The notes under the pieces are model-generated. The model did no database searches. It was not told the origin of the DNA and saw nothing but the letters and a program-made list of their open reading frames with translations. From assembly GCA_022360055.1 (NCBI GenBank), contig JAKSDO010000069.1:89582-153581 (forward strand): a stretch of DNA of 64,000 bases. Reading direction: 5' to 3'. A program made the position numbers and the translations under genes. This stretch comes from Cytophagales bacterium (GTDB lineage: Bacteria; Bacteroidota; Bacteroidia; Cytophagales; Cyclobacteriaceae). Positions 8,646 through 17,056 of this stretch are shown piece by piece. How positions within the stretch are numbered: position 1 is the stretch's first letter; every line of letters begins with the position of its first letter.

Positions 8646-9599
8646 ATGATAACATTTAAATTTTCAAATAACGATGAAATGCCCGCTCTGGGCCTTGGTA
8701 CCTGGAAGTCGGCCCCCGGAGAAGTCTATAATGCAGTTCGTGAAGCCATTAAAATCGGTTATCGCCATATTGATTGTGCGGCGCTGTATTTAAACGAACC
8801 GGAAATCGGCCAGGCTTTTTCAGATGCATTTGCAAACGGTGACGTAAAGCGTGAAGAAATGTGGATAACTTCCAAACTGTGGAACAATGCGCATTTGAAA
8901 GAAGATGTACGACCCGCACTGGAGAAAACACTTAAAGACCTACAATTGGATTATCTTGATTTATACCTGATTCACTGGCCTGTTGCACTGAAACCCGATG
9001 TTGTATTTCCATCATCGGAAACGGATTATCTGAGCCTCGAAGAAATCCCTACCGCTATCACCTGGAATGCGATGGAAGATTGCGTTAAGGCAGGCTTAAC
9101 CAGGCATATTGGCGTTTCCAACTTTAGCGTAAAAAAATTAAAGGACCTCATTTCCGTTTGCGATATAAAACCGGAGGTCAATCAAATCGAGCTGCACCCA
9201 TTTTTACAGCAAAAACAAATGCTTGATTATTGTAAACAGGAGAATATTGTGCTTACCGCATATTCTCCGTTGGGATCAACCGACCGGCCTCCTCAATTTA
9301 AGGCCAAGGATGAACCGAGCTTATTGGAGCATCCGACAATCGGTGAAATTGCCAATGCAAATGGGATTACTGCTGCCCAGGTGCTCATCCGATGGGCCAT
9401 CCAACGAGGTACTTCCGTAATTCCAAAATCGGTGAATCCCGGAAGAATGAAGCAAAATTTTGATGCAGCCACAGTAGAATTGAGCGAAAATGATATGAAC
9501 AAAATCGCGGATTTGGATTTTAATGGGCGCTATATTGTAGGTGCTTTCTGGAATGCGCCTTCATTGGGCTATACCAATGAAACTTTGTGGGATGAATAA
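8646..9599 (+). CDS. Aldo/keto reductase
   Basis: A 317-residue (alpha/beta)8 NADPH-dependent carbonyl reductase. The full catalytic tetrad is present: Asp43 and Tyr48 (in YRHIDCAALY), Lys77 (in TSKLW) and His110 (in LIHWP). GLGTWKS is at the N-terminus, GVSNFS follows the core, and the IPKSVNPGRMKQNF cofactor-phosphate segment is near the C-terminus. Length is normal for the family. It likely reduces an aldose or a small aldehyde in the cytosol; the exact substrate cannot be read from sequence. A rho-independent-type hairpin follows at 9616-9644, closing the transcription unit. Confidence 0.9.
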   Translation: MITFKFSNNDEMPALGLGTWKSAPGEVYNAVREAIKIGYRHIDCAALYLNEPEIGQAFSDAFANGDVKREEMWITSKLWNNAHLKEDVRPALEKTLKDLQLDYLDLYLIHWPVALKPDVVFPSSETDYLSLEEIPTAITWNAMEDCVKAGLTRHIGVSNFSVKKLKDLISVCDIKPEVNQIELHPFLQQKQMLDYCKQENIVLTAYSPLGSTDRPPQFKAKDEPSLLEHPTIGEIANANGITAAQVLIRWAIQRGTSVIPKSVNPGRMKQNFDAATVELSENDMNKIADLDFNGRYIVGAFWNAPSLGYTNETLWDE

Positions 9600-9615
9600 A
9601 CGGAAAGAAAATACT

Positions 9616-9644
9616 AAAAAAAGGCGGACTCAAAAGCCTTTTTT
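9616..9644 (+). terminator. Rho-independent-type terminator
   Basis: The stem AAAAAAAGGC pairs with GCCTTTTTT across a 10-nt loop, directly after the aldo/keto reductase and ending in a T run. The next gene (GNAT) starts 9 bp after it, so read-through may occur. Confidence 0.65.
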
Positions 9645-9652
9645 GTAACAAA

Positions 9653-10102
9653 ATGGGAAGAACGAACTATAGAATCCGGCTTGCAAATGAAAACGATTTC
9701 GCGAAAGTTCATAAAATGAATCGCGATTTTTCTCATTTCATAAAGACACCGGAGAGATTTATGATTTCACTGGAGGAAATGATCGCCGAACAGGACCATT
9801 TTAAAATACTTGTCGCTGAAAAAGACAATGAGGAGCTTGTTGGTTTTGCGTCTACCTTTATTGCATGGTATTCATGGATAGGAAAAACACTCTACATGGA
9901 TGATCTTTTTGTAATTGAAACGCACCGGAGCAAAGGGTTGGGCTCCTGGTTAATCGATGAAGTGTTTAAATTGGCTAAAAACCAGGGATGTAAAAAAGTA
10001 AAATGGCAAGTATCCAAATGGAATCAAAATGCCATTGACTTTTATAGGAACAAGGGGGCAATTATTGATGATGTGGAGATCAATTGCGACTTGATTTTAT
10101 AA
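9653..10102 (+). CDS. GNAT family N-acetyltransferase
   Basis: A 149-residue single GNAT domain. Motif A is visible as LYMDDLFVIETHRSKGLGSWLIDEV, in which R-S-K-G-L-G is the acetyl-CoA pyrophosphate-binding turn. Motif B follows (KVKWQVSKWNQNAIDFYRNKGA, the usual N-x-x-A-x-x-F-Y-x-x-x-G end). Length is normal for a stand-alone GNAT. The substrate is unknown; diamines and small amines are common for related small GNATs. The gene is the last plus-strand gene before the minus-strand tRNA pair. Confidence 0.85.
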   Translation: MGRTNYRIRLANENDFAKVHKMNRDFSHFIKTPERFMISLEEMIAEQDHFKILVAEKDNEELVGFASTFIAWYSWIGKTLYMDDLFVIETHRSKGLGSWLIDEVFKLAKNQGCKKVKWQVSKWNQNAIDFYRNKGAIIDDVEINCDLIL

Positions 10103-10355
10103 ATAGGGCGAGCTGCAAACAGAGCCCGAATCTCTGCGGACCGAAGTCCATAGGCAAAGCGGGTTCGACCCTCAGTCTATAAAACCAACATGCAACCAAC
10201 TCAGCTTTGCATCAAAATGCCGGTATTACACGTGATATAAAATCAAGTGATCCTGTAACGATTATTTGCTTATAATCGAGTAAACGGTTATTTGGAAATC
10301 AAAAGCCTTAATCTCAAAGACTACAGAGCAGCATTCCCCAAATTTGGGTGATTTG

Positions 10356-10428
10356 AGCGGCAAACCGGGTTCGAACCGGCGACCTTCGGCTTGGGAAGCC
10401 GACGCTCTACCAACTGAGCTACTGCCGC
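10356..10428 (-). tRNA. tRNA-Gly (anticodon CCC)
   Basis: Read on the minus strand. The acceptor arm GCGGCAG pairs with TTGCCGC, the D arm is GCTC/GAGC, and the anticodon stem TCGGC/GCCGA encloses loop TTCCCAA (anticodon CCC). The T arm GCCGG-TTCGAAC-CCGGT follows. The length is 73 nt with no encoded CCA. It lies 55 bp downstream of tRNA-Thr on the same strand. Confidence 0.95.
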
Positions 10429-10483
10429 GACGCATTGAACTAATTTCGGTTGGAAAAGTCAAACAATTCCAACTAATGATCAG

Positions 10484-10556
10484 AGCCTCCTACAGGACTT
10501 GAACCTGCGACCCACGCTTTACGAAAGCGTTGCTCTACCGGCTGAGCTAAGGAGGC
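10484..10556 (-). tRNA. tRNA-Thr (anticodon CGT)
   Basis: Read on the minus strand. The acceptor GCCTCCT pairs with AGGAGGC, the D arm is GCTC/GAGC, and the anticodon stem ACGCT/AGCGT encloses loop TTCGTAA (anticodon CGT). The T arm is GCAGG-TTCAAGT-CCTGT. The length is 73 nt with no encoded CCA. It is probably co-transcribed with tRNA-Gly. The plus-strand gap beyond it (10557-10840) holds only a perfect 7-bp hairpin, CAATCCC-GCA-GGGATTG, at 10667-10683. Confidence 0.95.
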
Positions 10557-10840
10557 AGTATCGAATGTAAATTTCATTAAAAGCCGGATGATTTAAAAGT
10601 AAACTAGAATGAATTATTAGTTTCAGGTCCTGCTAAAAACAACCCACGGTAGACTGTTAGCTATTGCAATCCCGCAGGGATTGAATGGATTTTGATGGGT
10701 GAGGAAATGCAAGGGATGAATTTGGGAATGTTTCATCATTAAAGGGCCCATTGGGGAAAATTGATTTATCCAACGTATTATTTGCGCAAAAATGTCTATT
10801 TTTTGATAGATTCGCCATCTAAGCCAAATGAGTTCGAGGA

Positions 10841-11590
10841 ATGAACAAATCCGCTTTCACAGCTATTTCAATAATTCTTTTATTCATTATTTTTCATTCA
10901 CCAGCGCGTTTGAACGCTCAGCATCCTGACTTTTCATTTCAATTTGGTCGGGAATTTAGGTCGGATGAATTATTGTTCAATAAAAAGAGAAAAGGAGATC
11001 CGATACAATGGATCAATGTAAATACCGAAGACAGCACCTGGCAAAAGGAAGGAAAACAATTGATCTGCCATGGCCGTCCAATCGGAGTTGTGCGGTCCGA
11101 AAAAATGTATGAAAATTTCATGCTTCATATTGAATGGAAACATATGGAGCCCGGAGGTAATTCCGGTGTTTTTGTTTGGAGCAAAGCGATTCCGGGAAAA
11201 AAGAATCGCTTGCCCGACGGTGTTGAGGTACAAATGCTCGAGTTGGATTGGGTGAAACTCAACAAACGAAATGGGAAAACGCCTCCAATAGCTTATGTGC
11301 ACGGTGAGCTTTTTGGTGTTGGCGGAGTGAAAACAGACCCTGATAATCCGCGCGGTGAGCGCAGCAAGTCCAACGAAAACAGATGCAAAGGGCGAGGTGA
11401 ATGGAATATCTATGATGTGATATGCATAGACGGAACCATCAAGCTTTCCGTAAACGGAAAATTCGTAAATGGTATAAGCAACTCAACACAGCGCAGGGGG
11501 TATTTATGTCTTGAAGCAGAAGGAGCGGAGATCCGCTTCAGAAACCTTAGGCTTGTGGAATTGCCATCCGGAATGGCTGCTACCGATTAA
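10841..11590 (+). CDS. Exported DUF1080 (3-keto-disaccharide hydrolase-like) protein
   Basis: A 249-residue protein with a signal peptide (hydrophobic IILLFIIFH core, cleavage near LNAQ) and one concanavalin-like beta-sandwich of the DUF1080/PF06439 type. Hallmarks are [27 protein letters not shown] and the late strand [14 protein letters not shown], followed by [20 protein letters not shown]. Some members hydrolyse 3-keto-glycosides produced by Gfo/Idh/MocA-type oxidation, and secreted copies are numerous in polysaccharide-degrading Bacteroidota and Planctomycetota. Here it is a single gene flanked by tRNAs and an HTH pair. The activity is inferred from the family only. Confidence 0.85.
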   Translation: MNKSAFTAISIILLFIIFHSPARLNAQHPDFSFQFGREFRSDELLFNKKRKGDPIQWINVNTEDSTWQKEGKQLICHGRPIGVVRSEKMYENFMLHIEWKHMEPGGNSGVFVWSKAIPGKKNRLPDGVEVQMLELDWVKLNKRNGKTPPIAYVHGELFGVGGVKTDPDNPRGERSKSNENRCKGRGEWNIYDVICIDGTIKLSVNGKFVNGISNSTQRRGYLCLEAEGAEIRFRNLRLVELPSGMAATD

Positions 11591-11648
11591 TCCAACAATA
11601 GAATTCTTTTTCTATATCCCGGGAGCTTTCAAAGGGCTTGATAGGGAT

Positions 11649-11788
11649 TGTCCAATAAGTCAGGCGGTAGGAAAATATCCAAAAAATATGGTTATTCAGT
11701 TAATGTTTTGGCGCATAAAATAGATTATTTTCCTGTTATGTGGGAGCTAGCCCCAACAAAACCAGAATTTATGGCACTTATTGGACAG
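11649..11788. repeat. 140-bp segment bounded by a 12-bp inverted repeat
   Basis: TGTCCAATAAGT at 11649-11660 is exactly inverted as ACTTATTGGACA near 11776-11788. The non-coding interior is about 115 bp. It could be a MITE-like remnant. No target-site duplication is visible, and a single 12-bp inverted repeat at this spacing could arise by chance in a window of this size. Confidence 0.3.
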
Positions 11789-11857
11789 CACCCGCCAAAG
11801 GACATACCCTGGGCGGCAAATCGGGTTTGAGTGGGGCATGGGCAGTATTTTTATAGG

Positions 11858-12298
11858 CTATCCCGTACTGGATTTGAAGGAATCTTCGGTTTTCCCACCG
11901 TCTTTATCCTTTACAGCCTGTTCCAAAAGACTGATGTATTTATCTGTTCTGTCCGCACTTTTTTCGAGCGTTGCTACTTTATCCGTCAAATACTTTTGCT
12001 CCTGCTCCATGGCCATGATCTTCCGCTCTTTCTCCTCCAGAAGAACAACATATTTTTTTAGCTTTTTGTCTTTTTCTTCCGAAGGTCTGGAGGAATTGTA
12101 ATAGACTATATCTTCAAATGGCATGTTAAATATTGAACCGAGTTTTAGAAAGTGCTCAAGTTTCATATTTATACTACCACTTTCATAACGGCCATAGGTA
12201 GCTTCGGTCACCTCCAGTTCATCCGCCAGATATTTTTGGGTCCAATTCTTCGCCAAACGTATCTGTTTGACATTATTCATGACATCCTTAATGTTCAT
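11858..12298 (-). CDS. XRE-family HTH regulator with C-terminal coiled coil
   Basis: A 146-residue protein. The ATG at 12298 (MNIKDVMNN) is chosen because residues upstream of it in the same frame read through the divergent promoter region. Residues about 8-62 form a Cro/CI-type helix-turn-helix (IRLAKNWTQKYLADELEVTEATYGRYESG, then HFLKLGSIFNMPFEDIV). Residues about 75-130 are a heptad-patterned coiled coil rich in Lys and Glu, suggesting dimerisation. It is divergent from the small HTH gene at 12426. A near-perfect palindrome 15 bp upstream of its start is a plausible autoregulatory operator. The target genes are unknown. Confidence 0.75.
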   Translation of the reverse strand: MNIKDVMNNVKQIRLAKNWTQKYLADELEVTEATYGRYESGSINMKLEHFLKLGSIFNMPFEDIVYYNSSRPSEEKDKKLKKYVVLLEEKERKIMAMEQEQKYLTDKVATLEKSADRTDKYISLLEQAVKDKDGGKTEDSFKSSTG

Positions 12299-12312
12299 AT
12301 AGTATAGGTTAT

Positions 12313-12328
12313 ATGCGAATTTTCGCAT
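12313..12328. promoter_or_regulatory. Palindromic operator candidate between divergent HTH genes
   Basis: ATGCGAA-TT-TTCGCAT has two exact 7-bp arms with a 2-nt spacer, 15 bp upstream of the minus-strand XRE gene start. A half-site AACGCAT lies 5-10 bp further along. Its position fits autoregulation by one of the two HTH proteins. Confidence 0.5.
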
Positions 12329-12373
12329 TAAACGCATTATTTCATATTTATTTAGGAACAAAACATACATATA

Positions 12374-12406
12374 TTTGCAGTGATAAATACTGTTTGAGTA
12401 CATTTG
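12374..12406 (+). promoter_or_regulatory. Bacteroidota-type promoter for the 12426 gene
   Basis: TTTG at 12374-12377, a 21-nt spacer, then TACATTTG at 12399-12406 matches the -33/-7 consensus TTTG-N19-21-TAnnTTTG. Transcription would start near 12412, giving a very short leader before the ATG at 12426. Confidence 0.6.
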
Positions 12407-12425
12407 CATACTTACTAAGAATGTT

Positions 12426-12686
12426 ATGAGAGCCGGAGCATCAGAAAGAATACCAAAACAATTGAAAGATAAAGTAAATCGAATTAAGGAAATTATGCAG
12501 CAGAGAGGAATGGAGTGGGTTAGACCCTCGGATCAAAAGCTTAAAGAGATGAATGCCACCTATTCTATGTGGAATATGTGGGTCAACAAGAAAGCGGACC
12601 CTCAACTATATCAATTACAGTATATAGCCAATTTCCTGGGCTGTTCGATCGATGAGCTTATCGAGCGTAAAGAGGTGGCCGCCTGA
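12426..12686 (+). CDS. Small HTH-like DNA-binding protein
   Basis: An 86-residue basic protein. The C-terminal half (MNATYSMWNMWVNKK, then LQYIANFLGCSIDELIERK) matches the last three helices of a Cro/CI fold, with LQYIANFLG.SIDELI being the usual helix 4-5 signature. The recognition helix is tryptophan-rich and unusual. The N-terminal half is a basic helix (KQLKDKVNRIKEIMQQRG). It is divergent from the XRE gene at 11858-12298, with a 127-bp region between them that contains a palindrome and a good plus-strand promoter. The pair looks like a regulatory switch. No phage genes are nearby. Confidence 0.6.
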   Translation: MRAGASERIPKQLKDKVNRIKEIMQQRGMEWVRPSDQKLKEMNATYSMWNMWVNKKADPQLYQLQYIANFLGCSIDELIERKEVAA

Positions 12687-12855
12687 TGCCCGGACCCTTG
12701 CCATCGATCTTCCCTGGCCGGACAGATACTGCCTGCCGAGACGGGAAATTTGCCGGACACCAGTGACGAATTTTCCTTTTTTAGAAAGAAAGCTCATTAT
12801 TTGAATAAATTTCAATAGGATTTTTTTTATAGATTCATGTCTAAATCGAGAAAGC

Positions 12856-13863
12856 ATGAGAATCCCATTGAATGAGATGCGAGAGGTTCTATACAAACTG
12901 TTCCTCAAGTATAATTTTAAAGATCAAAAAGCAAAGTTTATCGCTAAAGTATATGCCGAAAACACCATGGACGGCGTAAATTCTCATGGAATAAATCGCG
13001 TACCCCTGTTTATTGAATACGTAGAAAATGGAACGGTTAGAATAAATGCAGAAGCTGAAAAGGTAGAAGCTCTTGGAGGGATCGAACGGTGGGATGGAAA
13101 TTTGGGTCCCGGAATTATCAATGCAGCAAAATGTACGGACCGGGCCATTCACCTTGCAAAAAGACACGGCATGGGCTTGGTCGCTTTGCGAAACACCAAC
13201 CATTGGATGCGCGGGGGCACATATGGTTGGCAGGCCGCAGAAGCAGGATGTATTTCGATTTTGTTTACCAATACCCAGCCAAATATGCCGGCTTGGGGAG
13301 GTCGGGATAGCCGTATCGGGAACAATCCTTTGGTTGTTTCCATTCCGAGAAAGAAGGGCCATGTCGTGTTGGATATGGCTATTTCCCAATTTGCCTTTGG
13401 CAAAATCAATGATTACAAACTTAAGGGTAAGCTGCTTCCGTTTCCGGGAGGATGGGACGACAATAACAAATTATCCAAAGATCCGGAAAAGATCACCAAA
13501 ACAGAACGCGGGCTACCGATCGGATACTGGAAAGGTTCTGCGCTTTCTATGATTCTTGACATGTTGACTACACTCCTGGCGGCCGGAGATTCAACTTTCA
13601 AGATTAGTCAACGGACCTTCGAATATGGGATTTCACAGGTTTTTCTATGTATATATCCCGGGATATTTAAAGACGGCGCTTTACGTGAAGAATTACTTAA
13701 TGAAATTATCGATTATACCCATGACGTAGAGCCAATGCATCCCGGAGAACGGACCTATTACCCTGGAGAGAGAACATTACAAACTCGAGCCAGAAATTTA
13801 AAAGAAGGAATTCCCGTAAGTGAAATTGTCTGGGAAAAGGTGCTCGGATTGTTGAAGAAATAA
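12856..13863 (+). CDS. dlgD: 2,3-diketo-L-gulonate reductase-like (Ldh family) dehydrogenase
   Basis: A 335-residue member of the malate/L-lactate dehydrogenase family that is unrelated to classical Rossmann LDHs. NSHGINRVP near the N-terminus carries the catalytic His. The block RNTNHWMRGGTYGWQAAEAG, followed by PNMPAWGG and RIGNNPLVVSIP, matches what I recall of E. coli YiaK/DlgD more closely than malate or ureidoglycolate dehydrogenases. LPIGYWKGSALSMILDMLTTLLAAG is the conserved C-terminal helix. DlgD reduces 2,3-diketo-L-gulonate to 3-keto-L-gulonate with NAD(P)H in L-ascorbate or L-lyxose/xylulose catabolism. No other yia genes are adjacent, so the substrate here could differ. Confidence 0.8.
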   Translation: MRIPLNEMREVLYKLFLKYNFKDQKAKFIAKVYAENTMDGVNSHGINRVPLFIEYVENGTVRINAEAEKVEALGGIERWDGNLGPGIINAAKCTDRAIHLAKRHGMGLVALRNTNHWMRGGTYGWQAAEAGCISILFTNTQPNMPAWGGRDSRIGNNPLVVSIPRKKGHVVLDMAISQFAFGKINDYKLKGKLLPFPGGWDDNNKLSKDPEKITKTERGLPIGYWKGSALSMILDMLTTLLAAGDSTFKISQRTFEYGISQVFLCIYPGIFKDGALREELLNEIIDYTHDVEPMHPGERTYYPGERTLQTRARNLKEGIPVSEIVWEKVLGLLKK

Positions 13864-13986
13864 TCGGCAATACCGTAATTGTGAAGCACAAAGCGATTCC
13901 GCTCTGTATGCCGGATTGCTTCTTCTACCTGACAATTACCGCAAGAGCGAAGGAAAGACAGGGCCGCATGGAAAATCCGATACATT

Positions 13987-14667
13987 TCAATCCCGTGTGA
14001 ATGGAACAAACCTTACGGCTAATAATTTTTTGGTTTTTATTGCGCCGTTACTTTTGTTGACCAACACAAGGTTTTGCACGCTGAATTGGGGCCCTACCGG
14101 GATGATCATGGTTCCGCCTTCAGCTAATTGATCGATGAGTGGCTGCGGTATTTCTTTGGCAGCAGCCGTTACCACAATTGCATCAAAAGGTCCATGCTCG
14201 ACCCAGCCATGATACCCGTCAGACACTTTAGCGTTTATATTGGTGTAACCAAGTATATTTAATCTTTCTTTGGCCGTTGATCCCAGCTCCCGGATGATTT
14301 CCAGGGTATAAACCTCTTTTACAATTTCAGCTAATACAGCCGCCTGGTAGCCGCTTCCTGTTCCAATTTCCAGTACTTTATCACCGTGGTCCGGCGCGAC
14401 GGCTTCGGTCATGAATCCGACGATATATGGTTGCGATATGGTTTGACCATGACCTATGGGCAATGGGCGGTCCTGATATGCGGAGGAGCGATGCTCCTTC
14501 GGAACAAATAGATGGCGCGGAACTGTCATCATGGCCTCCAGAACCTTTTGGTCGCGAACCCCACGGGCTTTGATTTGTCTTTCCACCATTCGATGGCGCA
14601 ATCCGGCATATTCATCTTGGCTGAAGATGAACAGACTACTGCAACACAGGATGAAAAAGGGCTTCAT
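13987..14667 (-). CDS. pcm: Protein-L-isoaspartate O-methyltransferase with signal peptide
   Basis: A 226-residue PCMT. The sequence RHRMVERQIKARGV, then VPRHLFVP and PIGHGQTISQPYIVG matches the family's N-terminal signature. The SAM motif is VLEIGTGSGYQAAVLAEI, and PFDAIVVTAAAKEIPQPLIDQL is the post-motif. It methylates isoaspartyl residues to start their repair. The first about 16 residues (MKPFFILCCSSLFIFSQ) form a short hydrophobic leader, which points to a periplasmic enzyme. The shorter alternative start at MVERQ would remove it. The gene is convergent with dlgD, and no dedicated promoter was identified. Confidence 0.85.
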   Translation of the reverse strand: MKPFFILCCSSLFIFSQDEYAGLRHRMVERQIKARGVRDQKVLEAMMTVPRHLFVPKEHRSSAYQDRPLPIGHGQTISQPYIVGFMTEAVAPDHGDKVLEIGTGSGYQAAVLAEIVKEVYTLEIIRELGSTAKERLNILGYTNINAKVSDGYHGWVEHGPFDAIVVTAAAKEIPQPLIDQLAEGGTMIIPVGPQFSVQNLVLVNKSNGAIKTKKLLAVRFVPFTRD

Positions 14668-15181
14668 TCATGAATTCTTTGCTTATTTGAATTTAGCGAA
14701 ACTCCGGGTCATATTCCAGAAAAGAGGCATCGACTTTCCGGAGGATACTGGTTTTCATACGCATGAAACATCTGCCGGCTTAATGCATGATGTATTGCAA
14801 GTATACATGTGGCAATTACTCAGTTGTTGCAAATTAAAAATAAACGAAGACCATTGAGGAGTTGTATAACGAATGTCCAAAATAGATCTCATAGAAATAT
14901 ATGGGTTTGATTTATCAAATCTATAGCATGCTGCCGATGGGTTAGAACATCCGGCACCACCACATCAAAAGGAATTAGTTCTTTGTCACGAGAACGGATT
15001 ATGCTTTTTATAAAAAACTAAAAGCAGATTGACGTGTATTCCAACTCTAATGAGCTGGTTTGCCTTTGAATGATGAACTCTGTTTTCAAATATCAAGGCC
15101 TGAGTATTATAATTGCTTTTTCAAATTTTAATGTATAGAATTGTTCAATATTAGGACAGATAGCCATTGTCTGAAGCTGAG
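14668..15181. other. Intergenic region upstream of the sigma-factor gene
   Basis: About 510 bp between the divergent pcm and sigma-factor genes. It must hold both promoters, but I see no clean TTTG/TAnnTTTG pair. A 108-codon open frame at 14531-14857 overlaps pcm antisense, starts inside it and lacks any recognisable domain, so it is not called. Confidence 0.4.
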
Positions 15182-15775
15182 ATGAAGAAAGGAGAAATTG
15201 AAGCAGACGAATTATTTATCATTAAAAAAATGATAGAAGGTGATATTGATGCTTTCAGATACTTTTTTGATGCCTATTATTCTGATTTGTGCAATTTTGT
15301 GAATTCATACATCAATAATCAATTTGTATCAGAAGAAATTGTTCAGGACATCTTTGTTTATTTTTGGGAGAAAAGGGAGCGACTAAGTATTAAGACATCA
15401 GTTCGGTCATACTTGTTTTCTGCTTCAAAATTCAGAGGACTGAATCATCTGCGAAATACCAGGAAAAGGGAGGCGGTCCATAATGTGCTGAGATCTGAAG
15501 AGGGGTCGGAAGACGAAATATCCGGAGAACTTGACCAGGAAGTGCTTCGGAATATCCTAGACAAAGCTATTGAAGCCTTACCTCCCAAATGCTATCAGAT
15601 TTTTAAGCTCAGTCAGGATTACGACGTGACTAACCGGGAAATTGCAGATAAACTTGGTATTTCTGTTAAAACGGTGGAAAACCAAATAACGATAGCATAT
15701 AAAAAGCTACACTCATTTTTACAACCATACAAAAAGCAAATATTCCTTTTATTTATTGCCAATTTGTTGTCATAG
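15182..15775 (+). CDS. ECF RNA polymerase sigma-70 factor (Bacteroidota PUL type)
   Basis: A 197-residue ECF sigma factor. ATG 15182 (MKKGEIEADE) is preferred; a TTG at 15167 would add five residues. Region 2 spans about residues 12-85 (FRYFFDAYYSDLCNFV, SEEIVQDIFVYFWEKR). Region 4 spans about 125-180 (LPPKCYQIFKLSQDYDVTN, IADKLGISVKTVENQITIA). The protein ends in a hydrophobic tail (KQIFLLFIANLLS), common in this Bacteroidota family. It is followed 156 bp later by a FecR anti-sigma factor and then SusC/SusD. It should therefore switch the downstream locus on when the SusC STN domain signals to FecR. Confidence 0.92.
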   Translation: MKKGEIEADELFIIKKMIEGDIDAFRYFFDAYYSDLCNFVNSYINNQFVSEEIVQDIFVYFWEKRERLSIKTSVRSYLFSASKFRGLNHLRNTRKREAVHNVLRSEEGSEDEISGELDQEVLRNILDKAIEALPPKCYQIFKLSQDYDVTNREIADKLGISVKTVENQITIAYKKLHSFLQPYKKQIFLLFIANLLS

Positions 15776-15931
15776 GAGTTATCCACATTGAATTTTATAC
15801 TTTCCGACAGTTAGAGAGATGATGTTTGATTTTATCAGACAAATTCCTCTGGCTTTAGCATAAACGTTAATCAAAAAAAAATGAAATTTTTTTTTGGGGC
15901 TAGGTAAGACTTGGGTGACTTATCAATAACT

Positions 15932-16909
15932 ATGGGGGAAAAAGAGAAAAATATACCGTGGGATGAGATTCATAATCATCTTAGATCGGATGAGGGCAAA
16001 GTTTCACCGGAATTGGGTAGCTGGATTAAAGAAGATAAGCGGAATGAAGAATTTGTCGATGAAATAAAAACAATTCATAAATTGACCAAGGGAACCTCCC
16101 GGTCATTTCACCCTGATAAAGAAAAAGCCTGGTATAGGATTAAGAATCGAATTCAATTGCCGAAAGGAAAGGTTAGGCTAATCCGCATTGTACAAAAAGT
16201 GGCTGCATCTATAGCGTTAATAATAGTGGGGCTATCAATCCCATTCTTACTCAAGACCAATGATTCGGAAAATATAACCAACTTTTTTGTTCCAAAGGGA
16301 AACAAGTCACAGGTAGTTTTACCTGATGGTTCCAAGGTATATCTGAATGGAGGCTCAACCTTATCCTATAATGAAGCCTTTACGGATCAAAGAGAGGTTG
16401 TATTAACAGGCGAAGCAATGTTTGATGTCAAAAAGGGAGATAACATCTTTCATGTTAATACCGAGAATATCGATGTGCAGGTTTACGGCACCCGGTTTAA
16501 CGTGAAGGCCTATCCTACCGATTCCGATGTAGAGATAAGTTTGGTTGAAGGGAGCATCGGTCTGACAAGAAACGGAAAAACCCTGGAAAGGATGTCTCCC
16601 GGGCAAATAGCGGTACTCAATAAGGAAACAGACAAATTAGTAAAGGCAAGCGGTGATGTTTTAAGAGTGATTTCCTGGACCAGAAATGAACTCATCTTTG
16701 AAAATCAGACATTTGAAGAAATTGTTACGTACCTGGAGCGATGGTATGGAGTAGAGATCGAGTTGGAAGAGTCTTTGAAGTTCAAGCATCGATTAACATT
16801 TACCGTTAAAACAGAATCGATACGCGAGTTACTTGATTTAATTTCTGTCATGACTCCGATAGAGTACAATGTAGATGGAATGAAAGTTATAATTAAAAAA
16901 AAGAAGTAA
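15932..16909 (+). CDS. FecR-type anti-sigma factor
   Basis: A 325-residue inner-membrane protein starting at ATG 15932 (MGEKEKNIPW); a TTG at 15911 would add seven residues. The N-terminal cytoplasmic portion is sigma-binding. One membrane helix is visible near residues 88-106 (VAASIALIIVGLSIPFLL). The periplasmic FecR domain follows (PKGNKSQVVLPDGSKVYLNGG, GEAMFDVKKG, VQVYGTRFNVKAYP). A C-terminal STN-like DUF4974 domain starts near FENQTFEEIVTYLERWYG. It holds the upstream ECF sigma factor inactive until the SusC-like transporter with an N-terminal STN domain binds ligand. Order and spacing fit a self-contained regulatory cassette. Confidence 0.92.
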   Translation: MGEKEKNIPWDEIHNHLRSDEGKVSPELGSWIKEDKRNEEFVDEIKTIHKLTKGTSRSFHPDKEKAWYRIKNRIQLPKGKVRLIRIVQKVAASIALIIVGLSIPFLLKTNDSENITNFFVPKGNKSQVVLPDGSKVYLNGGSTLSYNEAFTDQREVVLTGEAMFDVKKGDNIFHVNTENIDVQVYGTRFNVKAYPTDSDVEISLVEGSIGLTRNGKTLERMSPGQIAVLNKETDKLVKASGDVLRVISWTRNELIFENQTFEEIVTYLERWYGVEIELEESLKFKHRLTFTVKTESIRELLDLISVMTPIEYNVDGMKVIIKKKK

Positions 16910-16953
16910 TAAAATGATGCCTATGGAAAAATAAAAACAACTGTTAAACAAGG

Positions 16954-16980
16954 AAGACCGGAACTGCACATCCCGGTCTT
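16954..16980 (+). terminator. Hairpin between anti-sigma and susC genes
   Basis: AAGACCGG at 16954-16961 pairs exactly with CCGGTCTT at 16973-16980 over an 11-nt loop. An A-rich, T-poor tail follows, so it is a weak terminator or attenuator separating the regulatory genes from susC. Confidence 0.45.
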
Positions 16981-17056
16981 AAAATATTTAGTAAAACAAC
17001 AGTCATATGCAAAATCCTACTTCAGCATAAAGACTGTTTTAAACCAAGTTAAAATT

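Noticed and set aside
10103..10200. Possible degraded tRNA (GGTTCGACCC element near 10163)
   Set aside because: Only a T-loop-like string is present. No acceptor or anticodon stem can be paired.
10262..10462. Minus-strand open frame of 66 codons
   Set aside because: It runs across the tRNA-Gly gene and has no protein-like features.
11649..11788. Inverted-repeat-bounded segment as a true MITE
   Set aside because: It is kept only as a low-confidence repeat: a 12-bp inverted repeat at this distance is expected about once by chance in 64 kb, and no target duplication is seen.
14531..14857. 108-codon plus-strand frame
   Set aside because: It is mostly antisense to pcm, with no domain or signal and a poor start context.
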